The position numbers were made by a program, and so were the translations under genes. The notes beneath the pieces are model-generated. The model saw only the letters and a program-made list of their open reading frames with translations. It was not told where the DNA came from and did not search any database. A stretch of DNA of 64,000 nucleotides from Pigmentiphaga humi (lineage in GTDB: Bacteria > Pseudomonadota > Gammaproteobacteria > Burkholderiales > Burkholderiaceae_B): NCBI RefSeq assembly GCF_900606115.1, contig NZ_UWPJ01000023.1, positions 1-64,000 of the forward strand, given 5' to 3'. Shown piece after piece: positions 44,502 through 53,276 of this stretch (positions are counted from its first letter, which is position 1; each line of letters begins with the position of its first letter).

Positions 44502-45677
44502 ATGTCCTACCGCAGCATTTCTCCCTTGCCCCGTCATCCCCACCCCGCCTGGGCCGCCTTCCGCGCGTGGTTGCTTTCGTTCCGCCCGAGCCGGGTGCGC
44601 ATCAACGGCAAGGAGCGTTGCCGCATCATCGCGGGGGCCGCCGTGGGCGTGGTGCTCGCCGCGTTGTCCAGCCGATGGGCGGCCGGGGGAGGACTGGCGT
44701 CGGCCTGGATGGTCGCGCCGCTGGGAGCGAGCGCGGTGCTGGTGTTCGCCGTGCCGGCGAGTCCGCTGGCGCAGCCCTGGCCGGTGATAGGCGGCAACAC
44801 CGTGTCGGCGCTGGTCGGCGTGGCCTGTGCGAGCTGGATAGGCGATCCCGCTCTGGCGGGCGCCGCGGCCGTGGCCTGCGCCATCGCCCTGATGCTGGCG
44901 CTGCGCTGCCTGCATCCACCGGGCGGGGCGGCCGCGCTGACGGCGGTGCTGGTCCATGCGACGAGCTTCCACTTCGCGTTCTTTCCGGTCCTGGTCAATT
45001 CGCTGCTGCTGGTGACGGCGGGCCTGGTCTACAACACCTTGACCGGCCGCCGCTATCCCCATACCCAGGCGGCCGCGCCGGCGGTCCCCCATTCGCGTTT
45101 CACCGCAGCCGACCTCGACGCGGCGCTGGCGCACTACAACCAGGTGCTGGACGTCAGCCGCGACGATCTCCAGGAACTGCTGCATTTCGCCGAGATGTCG
45201 GCCTACCGCCGCACCCTGGGCGAGCTGCGCTGCCAGGACATCATGACGCCCCAGCCGCTGACGGCGTCGCACGATACCTCGCTCAAGGACGCATGGCAGC
45301 GCATGCAGGCGCGCCGCATCAAGGCATTGCCGGTGGTGGACCGGCACGGCGACCTCGCGGGGATCGCCACCGTGGCCGATTTCATGCGCCAGCTCGACCA
45401 GGCCCGGCCGCAGGGACTGACGAGCCGGCTCAAGGCCCTGGCCGGGCTGGGCGGCCCGCAGGCCGGCCGGCAGGGCACGATCGGCCAGATCATGACCCGC
45501 CGGGTGACCGTGGCTAGCGCCGACCGCTACGTGATCGAGCTGATCCCGCTGTTCGCCCACGGCGGCCACCACCACATTCCCATCGTCGACGGGGGCCGCA
45601 GGCTGGTGGGCATCATCACCCAGACGGATCTGGTCAAGGCCCTGGCCAAGGCGGTGGACGCCGGAAGAGAGGGCTGA
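44502..45677 (+). CDS. HPP-family membrane protein with two CBS domains
   Basis: 391 residues from ATG 44502; upstream in-frame codons cross the OYE promoter region. The N-terminal HPP domain has four to five membrane helices with the eponymous HPP (LALRCLHPPGGAAALTAVL). The cytosolic C-terminal half has a CBS pair: CQDIMTPQPLTASHDTSLKDAWQRMQARRIKALPVVDRHGDLAGIATVADFM and IGQIMTRRVTVAS…HHHIPIVDGGRRLVGIITQTDLV. CBS pairs usually bind adenosine nucleotides and gate activity. HPP proteins have been linked to nitrite transport in plastids; the ligand here is unknown. Confidence 0.9.
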   Translation: MSYRSISPLPRHPHPAWAAFRAWLLSFRPSRVRINGKERCRIIAGAAVGVVLAALSSRWAAGGGLASAWMVAPLGASAVLVFAVPASPLAQPWPVIGGNTVSALVGVACASWIGDPALAGAAAVACAIALMLALRCLHPPGGAAALTAVLVHATSFHFAFFPVLVNSLLLVTAGLVYNTLTGRRYPHTQAAAPAVPHSRFTAADLDAALAHYNQVLDVSRDDLQELLHFAEMSAYRRTLGELRCQDIMTPQPLTASHDTSLKDAWQRMQARRIKALPVVDRHGDLAGIATVADFMRQLDQARPQGLTSRLKALAGLGGPQAGRQGTIGQIMTRRVTVASADRYVIELIPLFAHGGHHHIPIVDGGRRLVGIITQTDLVKALAKAVDAGREG

Positions 45678-45819
45678 AACCCCCTCTGTTTCGCGTAAGC
45701 AACGGCTCAACTTCGGCGCGGCGGCGCCGTTAATCCGCTTGCTACCATTACCGGAGAAGGGGCCCGCTGTTTTTTGCCGCACTGCGAGCGTGGCGCTGGA
45801 TCTTTCTGAACCGTCCCCC

Positions 45820-47514
45820 ATGCGACTTGATACCCTAGACCGCAGATCCGCCGAGTTCGTTTCGTCATTCGAAAGCGCCGTCGATTTCTTCGCCCGCATC
45901 GACCTGCAGGGGCGGTTCCTGCACATCTCCGCGCCCGGGCTGGCTTTCATCGGCTACCACCGGGAATACCTGCGCATCGTCACGCTGCGCGACCTGGTGC
46001 CGCAGGAAGAAGCCCCCTTGCTCGAGGCCTGCCTGAGGCAGGCGCAGACCAGCGGCGACGTGCAGAAATGCACCTTGCACCTGATCAAGACCCTGACCTA
46101 TCCCCGGCTGGTCGAGCTGCGCATCGCGCCGCACCCGGCCGATTCCGGGCAGTTGCTGGTGGTGGGCCACGACGTGTCGGCCTGGGCCGACAACGAGCAA
46201 TGCCTGACCTACGCGATGTACCACGACGTCCTGACCGGGCTGGCCAACCTCGCGTCGGCGCGCCACGAGATCGAGCGCGCCAAGCAGGAGGCCCTGGACG
46301 AAGGGTTTCGCGTGGCCCTGCTGCAGATAGACATCGACGAGTTCCACCGGGTCAACCGGGCGTTCGGCTACGAGGCGGGCGACCGCATCCTGCACGAAAC
46401 CGCGCTGCGCCTGAAGAACGCCTGCCACGGCCGGGAGTTCGTGGCGCGCTGCTATAGCGATGCCTTCCTGATCCTGGTGCGCGAGGTGCCTGACCGCGCC
46501 TACGTCGAGGAATTCGCGCGGCGCATTTCCGATGCCATCCAGCTGCCTTATTCCCACGAGGGGCAGACGCTGCAGCTGTCGGTGCGCATCGGCGCGGTCC
46601 TGTTTCCCGACGAGGCCAACGGCGCGGACCAGCTGCTCTACCACGTGGACGAAGCGCTGGCTTGCGCCGGCCGCAGCCCCGGCTACAACCTGGTGTTCTA
46701 CGAGCGCCGGATGTCGGGCGGCATGTCCGACTCCCTCAAGCTCGAGTCCGACCTGCACAATGGCATCCGCAACGGCGAGTTCTCGCTGCACTACCAGCCC
46801 ATCTCCGATGCCACCAGCCGCAAGGTGGTGGGCATGGAAGCCCTGATGCGCTGGAACCATCCCGTGCTGGGGCCGGTGTCGCCGGAAATCTTCATTTCGC
46901 TGGCCGAATCGGCCGGGCTGATCAACTTCCTGGGCGGCTGGGCGCTCAAGAATGCCTGCATGCAGTTGATGCAGTGGGACGCCATGGGCATCCACCTGCA
47001 ATACGCCACGGTCAACGTGTCGGCCCAGCAGTTCCGCGATGCGCGGTTCGCCTCCTCGGTGCGGGATGCTTTCAAGCTGACCGGCGTGGCGCCGCAGCGC
47101 ATCGTGCTGGAAATCACCGAAAGCGTGCTGATGGAGGATCCGGACCACGCCAAGCTGCTGCTGGAAGAGCTGACCGGGCTGGGGGTGCGCTTTGCGGTCG
47201 ACGACTTCGGAACAGGGTATTCGAGCCTGGCCTATTTGCAGAGCTTCCCGTTGGCCGCCTTGAAGATCGACCGGCGTTTCGTCAACAACCTAACGGTTTC
47301 CCGCAATGACCAGGCAATCGTTGATGCGGTGATCGGTCTGGCGCGTACACTAGGCCTCGAACTCGTGGCCGAGGGGGTGGAAACCGAAGCCCAGCTCGAG
47401 CGCCTGCGGGCGAGCGGTTGCGGGCTCATCCAGGGATGGCTGGTCTGCAAGGCTCTGCCCATCAGCGAGCTGGCCCGCAAGTTCGAAACGGGCGAACTTC
47501 AGCCCGCCAGCTGA
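45820..47514 (+). CDS. EAL-type c-di-GMP phosphodiesterase with degenerate GGDEF and PAS-like domain
   Basis: 564 residues from ATG 45820; a TTG at 45739 would add 27. The PAS-like N terminus (SSFESAVDFFARIDLQGRFLHIS) is followed by a GGDEF-fold domain whose signature is CYSDAF instead of GGDEF, so it should not make c-di-GMP. The EAL domain looks active: MEALMRWNHP (Glu340), NVSAQQFRD, EITESVLMED, VDDFGTGYSSLAYLQ and EGVETEAQLE. It should hydrolyse c-di-GMP in the cytosol. It is followed after 25 bases by an HDOD gene on the same strand, a likely signalling pair. Confidence 0.92.
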   Translation: MRLDTLDRRSAEFVSSFESAVDFFARIDLQGRFLHISAPGLAFIGYHREYLRIVTLRDLVPQEEAPLLEACLRQAQTSGDVQKCTLHLIKTLTYPRLVELRIAPHPADSGQLLVVGHDVSAWADNEQCLTYAMYHDVLTGLANLASARHEIERAKQEALDEGFRVALLQIDIDEFHRVNRAFGYEAGDRILHETALRLKNACHGREFVARCYSDAFLILVREVPDRAYVEEFARRISDAIQLPYSHEGQTLQLSVRIGAVLFPDEANGADQLLYHVDEALACAGRSPGYNLVFYERRMSGGMSDSLKLESDLHNGIRNGEFSLHYQPISDATSRKVVGMEALMRWNHPVLGPVSPEIFISLAESAGLINFLGGWALKNACMQLMQWDAMGIHLQYATVNVSAQQFRDARFASSVRDAFKLTGVAPQRIVLEITESVLMEDPDHAKLLLEELTGLGVRFAVDDFGTGYSSLAYLQSFPLAALKIDRRFVNNLTVSRNDQAIVDAVIGLARTLGLELVAEGVETEAQLERLRASGCGLIQGWLVCKALPISELARKFETGELQPAS

Positions 47515-47539
47515 AAACCGGAAACGTGACCAGAACTCC

Positions 47540-49027
47540 ATGCCGGAACTCCAACAACGTCAAGCACTGACCCGCAAGCTCTGGTCGCGCATCAACGAAC
47601 GCGGCGATTTCCCGCTGTTGTCGGAGTCGCTGCGCGTGACCATCTCGGCAATGAAAGGCGACGACTACGACTTCACCGCGCTGGTGCAGATCGTCCTGTC
47701 CGACTTCACGCTGACCCAGCGGGTCATCCGGCTGGCCAACTCGGCCATGTACATGGCGTTCGGCGGCAATATCACCACGGTCTCCCGCGCCCTGGTGGTG
47801 CTGGGCATCGAGGCCGTGGGCCATCTCGTGCTGGGCCTCAAGCTGGTGGACCATTTCCAGCAGTCGCACCTGCAGTTGCAGCGCCTGGACGCCAAGCTGG
47901 AGCTCAATCGCGCCATGCTGGCGGGCTGTGTCGCGCGCAAAGTGTGCGAGGCGCACCAGGTGCTGGTCAGCGAGGAAGCCGTGGTGTGCACGCTGATGCG
48001 CCAGCTCGGCAAGCTGCTGTGCATTTTCTATCTCGAGCAGGAGTGGACCCGCATCCGCGAACGCGCGCTGGAATGCCGCCGCACCGAGGAGGAGGTCGCC
48101 TTCGAGGTCCTGGGCGTCACCTTCGAGCAATTGGGCGAGGACGCGGCCGAGCGCTGGGGCCTGCCAGCGGTGATCTGCCGCGGGATGGAGCCTTTCGATC
48201 CGGCCAGCGTGGCGGCCGAGCAGGAGCCCAGCGCCAAGGACGAGCACTGGCTGCAGGCGGTGGCGAGCTTTTCCGTGCAGATGTCGCGCAGCATGACCAT
48301 CGCCGGCGGCGACGTCGAGCTGCGCGAATCCCGCATGCGCGAGACCGTACAGCGGTATGCGCGCGCGGTGGCGATCGGTCCGGGGCTGCTGTACCAGATC
48401 ATGGAAGACCTCACGCGCGAGCGGGCCAGCCAGCGCTTCATCCAGGAAATCGACGACCTGCACGCCGAATCGGCGCAGGGCGGGGCGCACAATGCCGAAC
48501 GCACGCTGCGCGAGGGCATGCGCGACCTGCGCTCGCTGCCGTCCGAGCATCATCTCGGCCCGGTGCTGGCCATGGCTTCCGAAGCCATGCTGGCGGGCAT
48601 GCAGTTCTCGCGCACCATCGTGTTCGTGCGCGATCCGCGCCGCCATACCTTCGAGGCCCGCCTGGGGTTCGGCCGGGGCATCGAGCAACTGCTGCCGCAG
48701 TTGCGCTTCAACGAGATCTTCTCGGTGGACGTGTTTCACCTGGCCATCACGAACTCGGTCGGGATCTTCATCGAGAATGCCGCCGACCCCAAGTTCAGCG
48801 TGCACATTCCGCGCTGGTTCCGCGACGCCGTGCCCGATGCGCATGCCTTCGTGCTGCTGCCGGTGCGCACCGACAAGGATACCGTGGCGCTGATCTACGG
48901 CGACTGGAACAGCGCCGGGCTGGCGCGCAAGATCCTGCCCGAGGAAATGGCCGCGCTGAACGACCTGGCGCGAGAACTCGGACGCTTCTTCGGCCACGCC
49001 AGGGTAGAAGCGCCCGAGACGCTGTAG
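47540..49027 (+). CDS. HDOD-domain signalling protein with GAF-like C terminus
   Basis: 495 residues. HDOD domain at residues ~20-250: FPLLSESLRVTISAMKGDDYDFTALVQIVLSDFTLTQRVIRLANSAMYMAFGGNITTVSRALVVLGIEAV is diagnostic. The C-terminal ~170 residues (ASEAMLAGMQFSRTIVFVRDPRRHTFEARLGFGRGI…VLLPVRTDKDTVALIYGDW) look like a GAF-type sensor. HDOD proteins are non-catalytic partners in stress and c-di-GMP signalling. It is probably co-transcribed with the EAL gene 25 bases upstream; converges on cysE with one base between stops. Confidence 0.88.
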   Translation: MPELQQRQALTRKLWSRINERGDFPLLSESLRVTISAMKGDDYDFTALVQIVLSDFTLTQRVIRLANSAMYMAFGGNITTVSRALVVLGIEAVGHLVLGLKLVDHFQQSHLQLQRLDAKLELNRAMLAGCVARKVCEAHQVLVSEEAVVCTLMRQLGKLLCIFYLEQEWTRIRERALECRRTEEEVAFEVLGVTFEQLGEDAAERWGLPAVICRGMEPFDPASVAAEQEPSAKDEHWLQAVASFSVQMSRSMTIAGGDVELRESRMRETVQRYARAVAIGPGLLYQIMEDLTRERASQRFIQEIDDLHAESAQGGAHNAERTLREGMRDLRSLPSEHHLGPVLAMASEAMLAGMQFSRTIVFVRDPRRHTFEARLGFGRGIEQLLPQLRFNEIFSVDVFHLAITNSVGIFIENAADPKFSVHIPRWFRDAVPDAHAFVLLPVRTDKDTVALIYGDWNSAGLARKILPEEMAALNDLARELGRFFGHARVEAPETL

Positions 49028-49028
49028 A

Positions 49029-49949
49029 TCAGTCTTCCTGCGTCTTGGCCTGGGTCACATTGGTGTCCGGCGGCACGCTCTGCGTCAGCCAGACATTGCC
49101 GCCCACCGTCGATCCGCGGCCGATCGTGATGCGCCCCAGGATGGTGGCGCCGGCATAGATCACCACGTCGTCCTCGACGATGGGGTGGCGCGCGATGCCT
49201 TTGGTCAGCTTGCCGTCGGGGTCGGCCGGGAAGCTCTTGGCGCCGAGAGTCACCGCCTGGTAGAGGCGCACGCGCTCGCCGATGATGGTGGTCTCGCCGA
49301 TCACCACGCCGGTGCCGTGGTCGATGAAGAAGCTCGCGCCGATCCGGGCGGCCGGATGGATGTCGATGCCGGTGCTGGAATGGGCGATGTCCGAGATCAG
49401 GCGCGCCAATACCGGTGCGCCGAGCTGGTGGATGGCGTGCGCCAGCCGGTAGTGGATCACCGCCTTGATGCCGGGATAGGACAGCAGCACCTCAGAGATG
49501 CTGGTGGCGGCCGGGTCGCCCTGGTAGGCGGCGTGCAGGTCGCTGACCAGCACGGAGCGGATGGCCGGGAGCCGGGCGGCGAAGCGGCGCGTGATCTCGA
49601 TGGCCTTGGCCTGCAGGTTCTGCTTGTCGTGGGTCTCGGGCGCCTCGGAAAAATACAGCGCGCGGCGCACTTGTTCGAACAGCAGGTTGAGCGTGGCGTT
49701 CAGCGTGTTGCCGACGAAATAGTCGATGCTGTCGTTGGTCAGCCGGCAGCGGCCGTAATGGGTCGGGAACAGCGTGGCGGCCAGCCCGTCGAGCACGGTG
49801 ACCAGGGTTTCGCGCGAGGGCAGTTCGCGCACGCGGTCGAGATAGCGGATCTTGTGCTCGATCTCGCGCGACTGGCGCAGCTGGTCGACGATGTCGGCCA
49901 GGTTCCATTCGGGGGAGACGTCGGGCGAGGCGTGATAGGGTGAGTTCAT
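49029..49949 (-). CDS. cysE: Serine O-acetyltransferase
   Basis: 306 residues from ATG 49949. N-terminal helical domain (IVDQLRQSREIEHKIRYLDRV…) and a C-terminal left-handed hexapeptide beta-helix: HSSTGIDIHPAARIGASFFIDHGTGVVIGETTIIGERVRLYQAVTLGAKSF, with the catalytic His in DIHPAA and IDHGTG. It acetylates serine from acetyl-CoA for cysteine synthesis. The insertion PADPDGKLTKGIARHPIVEDDV is typical of the longer EpsC/plant-like SAT branch. It is divergent from the liv operon. Confidence 0.92.
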   Translation of the reverse strand: MNSPYHASPDVSPEWNLADIVDQLRQSREIEHKIRYLDRVRELPSRETLVTVLDGLAATLFPTHYGRCRLTNDSIDYFVGNTLNATLNLLFEQVRRALYFSEAPETHDKQNLQAKAIEITRRFAARLPAIRSVLVSDLHAAYQGDPAATSISEVLLSYPGIKAVIHYRLAHAIHQLGAPVLARLISDIAHSSTGIDIHPAARIGASFFIDHGTGVVIGETTIIGERVRLYQAVTLGAKSFPADPDGKLTKGIARHPIVEDDVVIYAGATILGRITIGRGSTVGGNVWLTQSVPPDTNVTQAKTQED

Positions 49950-50115
49950 GATGAAACGTTCAGGCAAGCTGTTGCAGGGCGATCTATTGCTGGACGATCG
50001 GCGGGAGCATGGACGAAGCGGTAGAATACTGCCCCATGTCGCGCGCGTACGCGGCGGGGCGCCGTCCCGCGCCAGGGCCGCCGCTGCGCAGAGCCGACCT
50101 CTACAGGGACACATT

Positions 50116-51267
50116 ATGAACCGCATTTTCAGTCAAACGCTGGTGGCTGCGGCCGCCTTGGGCGTGACCGCGTTCGCGCAGGCCGCCGACGTCAAGATCG
50201 GCCTGGCCGCGGCGCTGTCCGGCGGTGCGGGCCAATACGGCGCCGCCATCCGCAACGGTTTCCAACTGGCGGCCGAAGAACTGAACGCCGCCGGCGGCGT
50301 CAACGGCAACACCATCAAGCTGGTCATCGAAGACGAACAGGGCAAGAAAGAAGAAGCCATCAACGTCTTCAAGAAACTGATCTTCCAGGACAAGGTCGTG
50401 CTGGTCTTCGGCCCGACGCTGTCCAACTCCGCCCAGGCTGCCGATCCGATCGCCCAGGCCGCCCAGACCCCGGTGTTCGGCACGTCCAATACCGCCGACG
50501 GCATCACCTCCATCGGCAACTTCGTGTTCCGCAATTCCGTGACCGAAGCCGACGTGCTGCCCGAGACCATCCGCGTGGCCGCCAAGCACAACGGCGTCAA
50601 GAAGGTCGCGGTGCTCTACGGCAACGACGACGTCTTCACCAAGAGCGGCTACGACAACTTCAAGAAGGCCCTGGAAGACCTCAAGATCCCGGTCACCACT
50701 ACCGAGACCTTCGCCAAGGGCGACGTCGACTTCAAGGCCCAGTTGACCAAGATCAAGGCCAGCAACCCCGACGCCGTGGTGCTGTCGGCGCTGATCGCCG
50801 AAGGCGGCCCCATCATGGTCCAGGCCCGCCAGCTCGGCCTGAACGTGCCGTTCATCGGCGGCAACGGCATGAATTCGGTCAAGATCTTCGAACTGGCCAA
50901 GGACAAGGCAGACGGCCTGTGGGTCGGCAGCCCCTGGTCGATCGAGAACAACACGGCCGAGAACAGCAAGTTCATCGCCGCCTACAAGGCCAAGTACAAC
51001 GTCGCGCCCGACCAGTTTGCCGCCCAGGCCTACGACGCCATGCACATCGTGGCCGGCGCCCTGAAGACGATCAAGATCTCCGGCAATCTGCAGGCCGACC
51101 GCAAGGCGCTGCAGGCGGCGCTGCCCGCGATCAAGGTCACCGGCGCCACCGGGGCCTTCCAATTCCGCCAGGCCAAGGGCGCGGGCGGCAAGCCCGGTGG
51201 CTACGACGCCGTGCAGACCCCCATCGTCATGGTGACGCGCGGCGGCAAATACGTCATCGAGAAGTAA
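50116..51267 (+). CDS. livJ: Branched-chain amino acid ABC transporter, periplasmic binding protein
   Basis: 383 residues from ATG 50116. Signal peptide MNRIFSQTLVAAAALGVTAFAQA, then DVKIGLAAALSGGAGQYGAAIRNGFQLAAEELNAAGGVNG, the Leu/Ile/Val-binding (type I periplasmic) start. Complete two-lobe protein ending VTRGGKYVIEK. It captures Leu/Ile/Val or similar amino acids for the LivHMGF permease encoded downstream. It is separated from livH by 238 bases holding two strong hairpins and a repeat, which probably lets the binding protein be made in excess. Confidence 0.92.
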   Translation: MNRIFSQTLVAAAALGVTAFAQAADVKIGLAAALSGGAGQYGAAIRNGFQLAAEELNAAGGVNGNTIKLVIEDEQGKKEEAINVFKKLIFQDKVVLVFGPTLSNSAQAADPIAQAAQTPVFGTSNTADGITSIGNFVFRNSVTEADVLPETIRVAAKHNGVKKVAVLYGNDDVFTKSGYDNFKKALEDLKIPVTTTETFAKGDVDFKAQLTKIKASNPDAVVLSALIAEGGPIMVQARQLGLNVPFIGGNGMNSVKIFELAKDKADGLWVGSPWSIENNTAENSKFIAAYKAKYNVAPDQFAAQAYDAMHIVAGALKTIKISGNLQADRKALQAALPAIKVTGATGAFQFRQAKGAGGKPGGYDAVQTPIVMVTRGGKYVIEK

Positions 51268-51286
51268 TCGATGGCATGATGCCGGA

Positions 51287-51335
51287 TCCGCCGGCCGAGC
51301 CGGCGGACAGCAGGGGCGCGGAGCATTCCGCGCCC
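51287..51335 (+). terminator. Tandem hairpins after livJ (attenuator-like)
   Basis: Hairpin 1: TCCGCCGGC (51287-51295), CGA, GCCGGCGGA (51299-51307). Hairpin 2: GGGCGCGGA (51314-51322), GCAT, TCCGCGCCC (51327-51335) followed by TTT. Both stems are perfect. Partial termination or mRNA protection would raise livJ relative to livHMGF. Structure seen; role inferred. Confidence 0.7.
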
Positions 51336-51424
51336 TTTGCAATAAAAGGGCCTACGCCTGTTTTTCATCTACGAACCTGATGGCTTCACGCCTGGAGCGG
51401 TTGCGCTGCGATTGCGCGGCACCG

Positions 51425-51502
51425 ACCCAGGGCGCCGTGGATCCGGCTCTGCCGGTCCACCAGCGCCGCCCCCTGGGGGGCGCGCGAAGCGCGTAGGGGG
51501 GG
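51425..51502 (-). repeat. Dispersed intergenic repeat, copy 3 (inverted)
   Basis: Minus-strand copy of the element at 17676 and 23159, nearly identical to copy 2 through GTGGACCGGCAGAGCCGGAT. Read on the plus strand, its C-run becomes AGGGGGGG ending four bases before the livH ATG (51506), so the repeat provides the purine-rich ribosome-binding region of livH. Confidence 0.88.
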
Positions 51503-51505
51503 ACC

Positions 51506-52387
51506 ATGCTCCAACAACAACTCGTCAACGCGCTCTCGCTGGGCTGCGTTTACGCACTGTTCGCGCTCGGCTTCACGCTGGTCTTCGGCGTGCTGGGCGT
51601 CATCAATCTTTCTCACGGCGCGGTATTCACCGTCGGCGCGTACGCGGCGCTGCAACTGGTGACCCACCTGGATCTGCCGCTCTGGGCAGGCCTGGCGGCA
51701 GCCGCCGTCGTCAGCGGCATCGTCGGCGTCCTGATCGACGTGCTCGTGCTCAAGCGCCTGCGCAAGCGCAATGCGCCTCATCTGATACCCATGATCGCCA
51801 CCATCGGCCTGGCGATTTCGCTGAACAGCGCGATCCAGGGCATCTACGGCGCCGCCAATATGCGTTTCCCCGCGGGCCTGGTGCCGGACGACGCGATCCA
51901 GGTCGCCGGCCTGCACATGACCGTGATCGAACTGGTCATCATCTTCCTGTCGTTCGCGCTGATGGCCGCGCTGATGCTGATCATGAAACGGACCCAGCTC
52001 GGGCGCGGCCTGCGCGCCATCGCCGAGTCGCCCAAGGCGGCCTCGCTGCTGGGCATCAACGTCGAAGGGCTGTTCCTGCTGACCTCGTTCGCGGCCGCGG
52101 CGCTGGGCGGCGTGGCCGGGGTGCTGATCGGGCTGTATTCCAATGCGGTGTTTCCGCTCATGGGCCAGCCCATGCTGCACAAGGGCATCGCGGTCATCAT
52201 CCTGGGCGGCATGGGCGACATCCGCGGCGCGATGATAGGGGGCCTGTTCCTCGGATTCGCCGAAGTGCTGTCGGTGGCCTACATAGGCTCCACCATGCGC
52301 GATGCAGTGGCCTTCGGCCTGCTGTTCCTGATTCTGCTGGTGCGTCCGCAGGGTCTGTTCGGCAAAGTGCTGGAACGCAAGGCATAA
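51506..52387 (+). CDS. livH: Branched-chain amino acid ABC transporter permease LivH
   Basis: 293 residues, eight or so membrane helices. Family marks: LVNALSLGCVYALFALGFTLVFGVLGVINLSHGAVFTVGAYAAL at the N terminus and VIILGGMGDIRGAMIGGLFLGFAEVL near the C terminus. It forms the inner-membrane channel with LivM. The start follows a G-run furnished by the dispersed repeat; no other ribosome site is seen. LivM begins 16 bases after its stop. Confidence 0.95.
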   Translation: MLQQQLVNALSLGCVYALFALGFTLVFGVLGVINLSHGAVFTVGAYAALQLVTHLDLPLWAGLAAAAVVSGIVGVLIDVLVLKRLRKRNAPHLIPMIATIGLAISLNSAIQGIYGAANMRFPAGLVPDDAIQVAGLHMTVIELVIIFLSFALMAALMLIMKRTQLGRGLRAIAESPKAASLLGINVEGLFLLTSFAAAALGGVAGVLIGLYSNAVFPLMGQPMLHKGIAVIILGGMGDIRGAMIGGLFLGFAEVLSVAYIGSTMRDAVAFGLLFLILLVRPQGLFGKVLERKA

Positions 52388-52403
52388 AAGGCGAAGAACG
52401 AAA

Positions 52404-53276
52404 ATGGAATGGTTCGATAATTTCTGGTCGATCTACAGCAACCTGGTGCTGACGCTGGGCACCAATGCGCTGCTGGCGCTGTCGATCTATCTCACCCTGT
52501 CGTGCGGCATGCTGGCCATGGCCAATGCCGCGTTCATGGGCATAGGCGCCTATACGGCGTCCATCCTCACCATGACCTTCGAGCTGCCGTTCCCGGTTGC
52601 GCTGCTGGGCGGCATGGCGGCGCCGATGGCGGTGGCCTTCATCATCGGCAAGCCCACGCTGCGGCTGTCCGGGGTCTATCTGGCCATGGCGACACTGGGT
52701 TTCGGCGAGGTGGTCCGGGTCGTCATCCTGAACACCGAATCCTGGACCGGCGGCGCGCTGGGCCTGAACGGCATTCCCCAGCTTACCGAGTGGTGGCACA
52801 TCGCGCTGGCGGTGGCGCTGGCGCTGGCGGTGCTGTACCGGCTGCGCCGCTCCAAGGTCGGCCGCGCCTTCGAGGCGATCAAGGAGGACGAGACCGCCGC
52901 CGGCCTGATGGGCATAGACGTCAACAACACCAAGATGCTGGCCTTCGTGCTCGGCGCGCTGCTGGCCGGCCTGGCGGGCGCGCTCAATGCCCACCTGACC
53001 TTCTTCATCGGGCCCAACGAATACGGTTTCGACCGCGGCGTGGAAATCCTCACCATGACCATCCTGGGCGGCATCGGCAGCCTGGCCGGCCCGGTGGCCG
53101 GCGCCGTGATCCTTACGTTGCTGCCCGAGGCATTGCGTTCCTTCAACGATTTCCGGACGGTCGTCAACGGCGCGATCCTGGTGCTGATCGTGCTGTTCCT
53201 GCCCAAGGGAATCTGGGATCCGTCCCTGCTGCGCAGTTGGCTCGGCAATCGACAAACGGCCCGCCGGGGATCCTGA
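52404..53276 (+). CDS. livM: Branched-chain amino acid ABC transporter permease LivM
   Basis: 290 residues with about eight hydrophobic helices: LLALSIYLTLSCGMLAMANAAFMGIGAYTASIL, LSGVYLAMATLGFGEVVRVVILN and ILTMTILGGIGSLAGPVAGAVIL are the LivM family signatures. It pairs with LivH in the membrane. Its stop shares a base with the livG start (TGATG), so the two are translationally coupled. Confidence 0.95.
   Translation: MEWFDNFWSIYSNLVLTLGTNALLALSIYLTLSCGMLAMANAAFMGIGAYTASILTMTFELPFPVALLGGMAAPMAVAFIIGKPTLRLSGVYLAMATLGFGEVVRVVILNTESWTGGALGLNGIPQLTEWWHIALAVALALAVLYRLRRSKVGRAFEAIKEDETAAGLMGIDVNNTKMLAFVLGALLAGLAGALNAHLTFFIGPNEYGFDRGVEILTMTILGGIGSLAGPVAGAVILTLLPEALRSFNDFRTVVNGAILVLIVLFLPKGIWDPSLLRSWLGNRQTARRGS

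Noticed and set aside
49950-50115. TAGAAT at 50022 as livJ promoter
   Set aside because: No acceptable -35 element at 16-18 bases; left out as unsupported.
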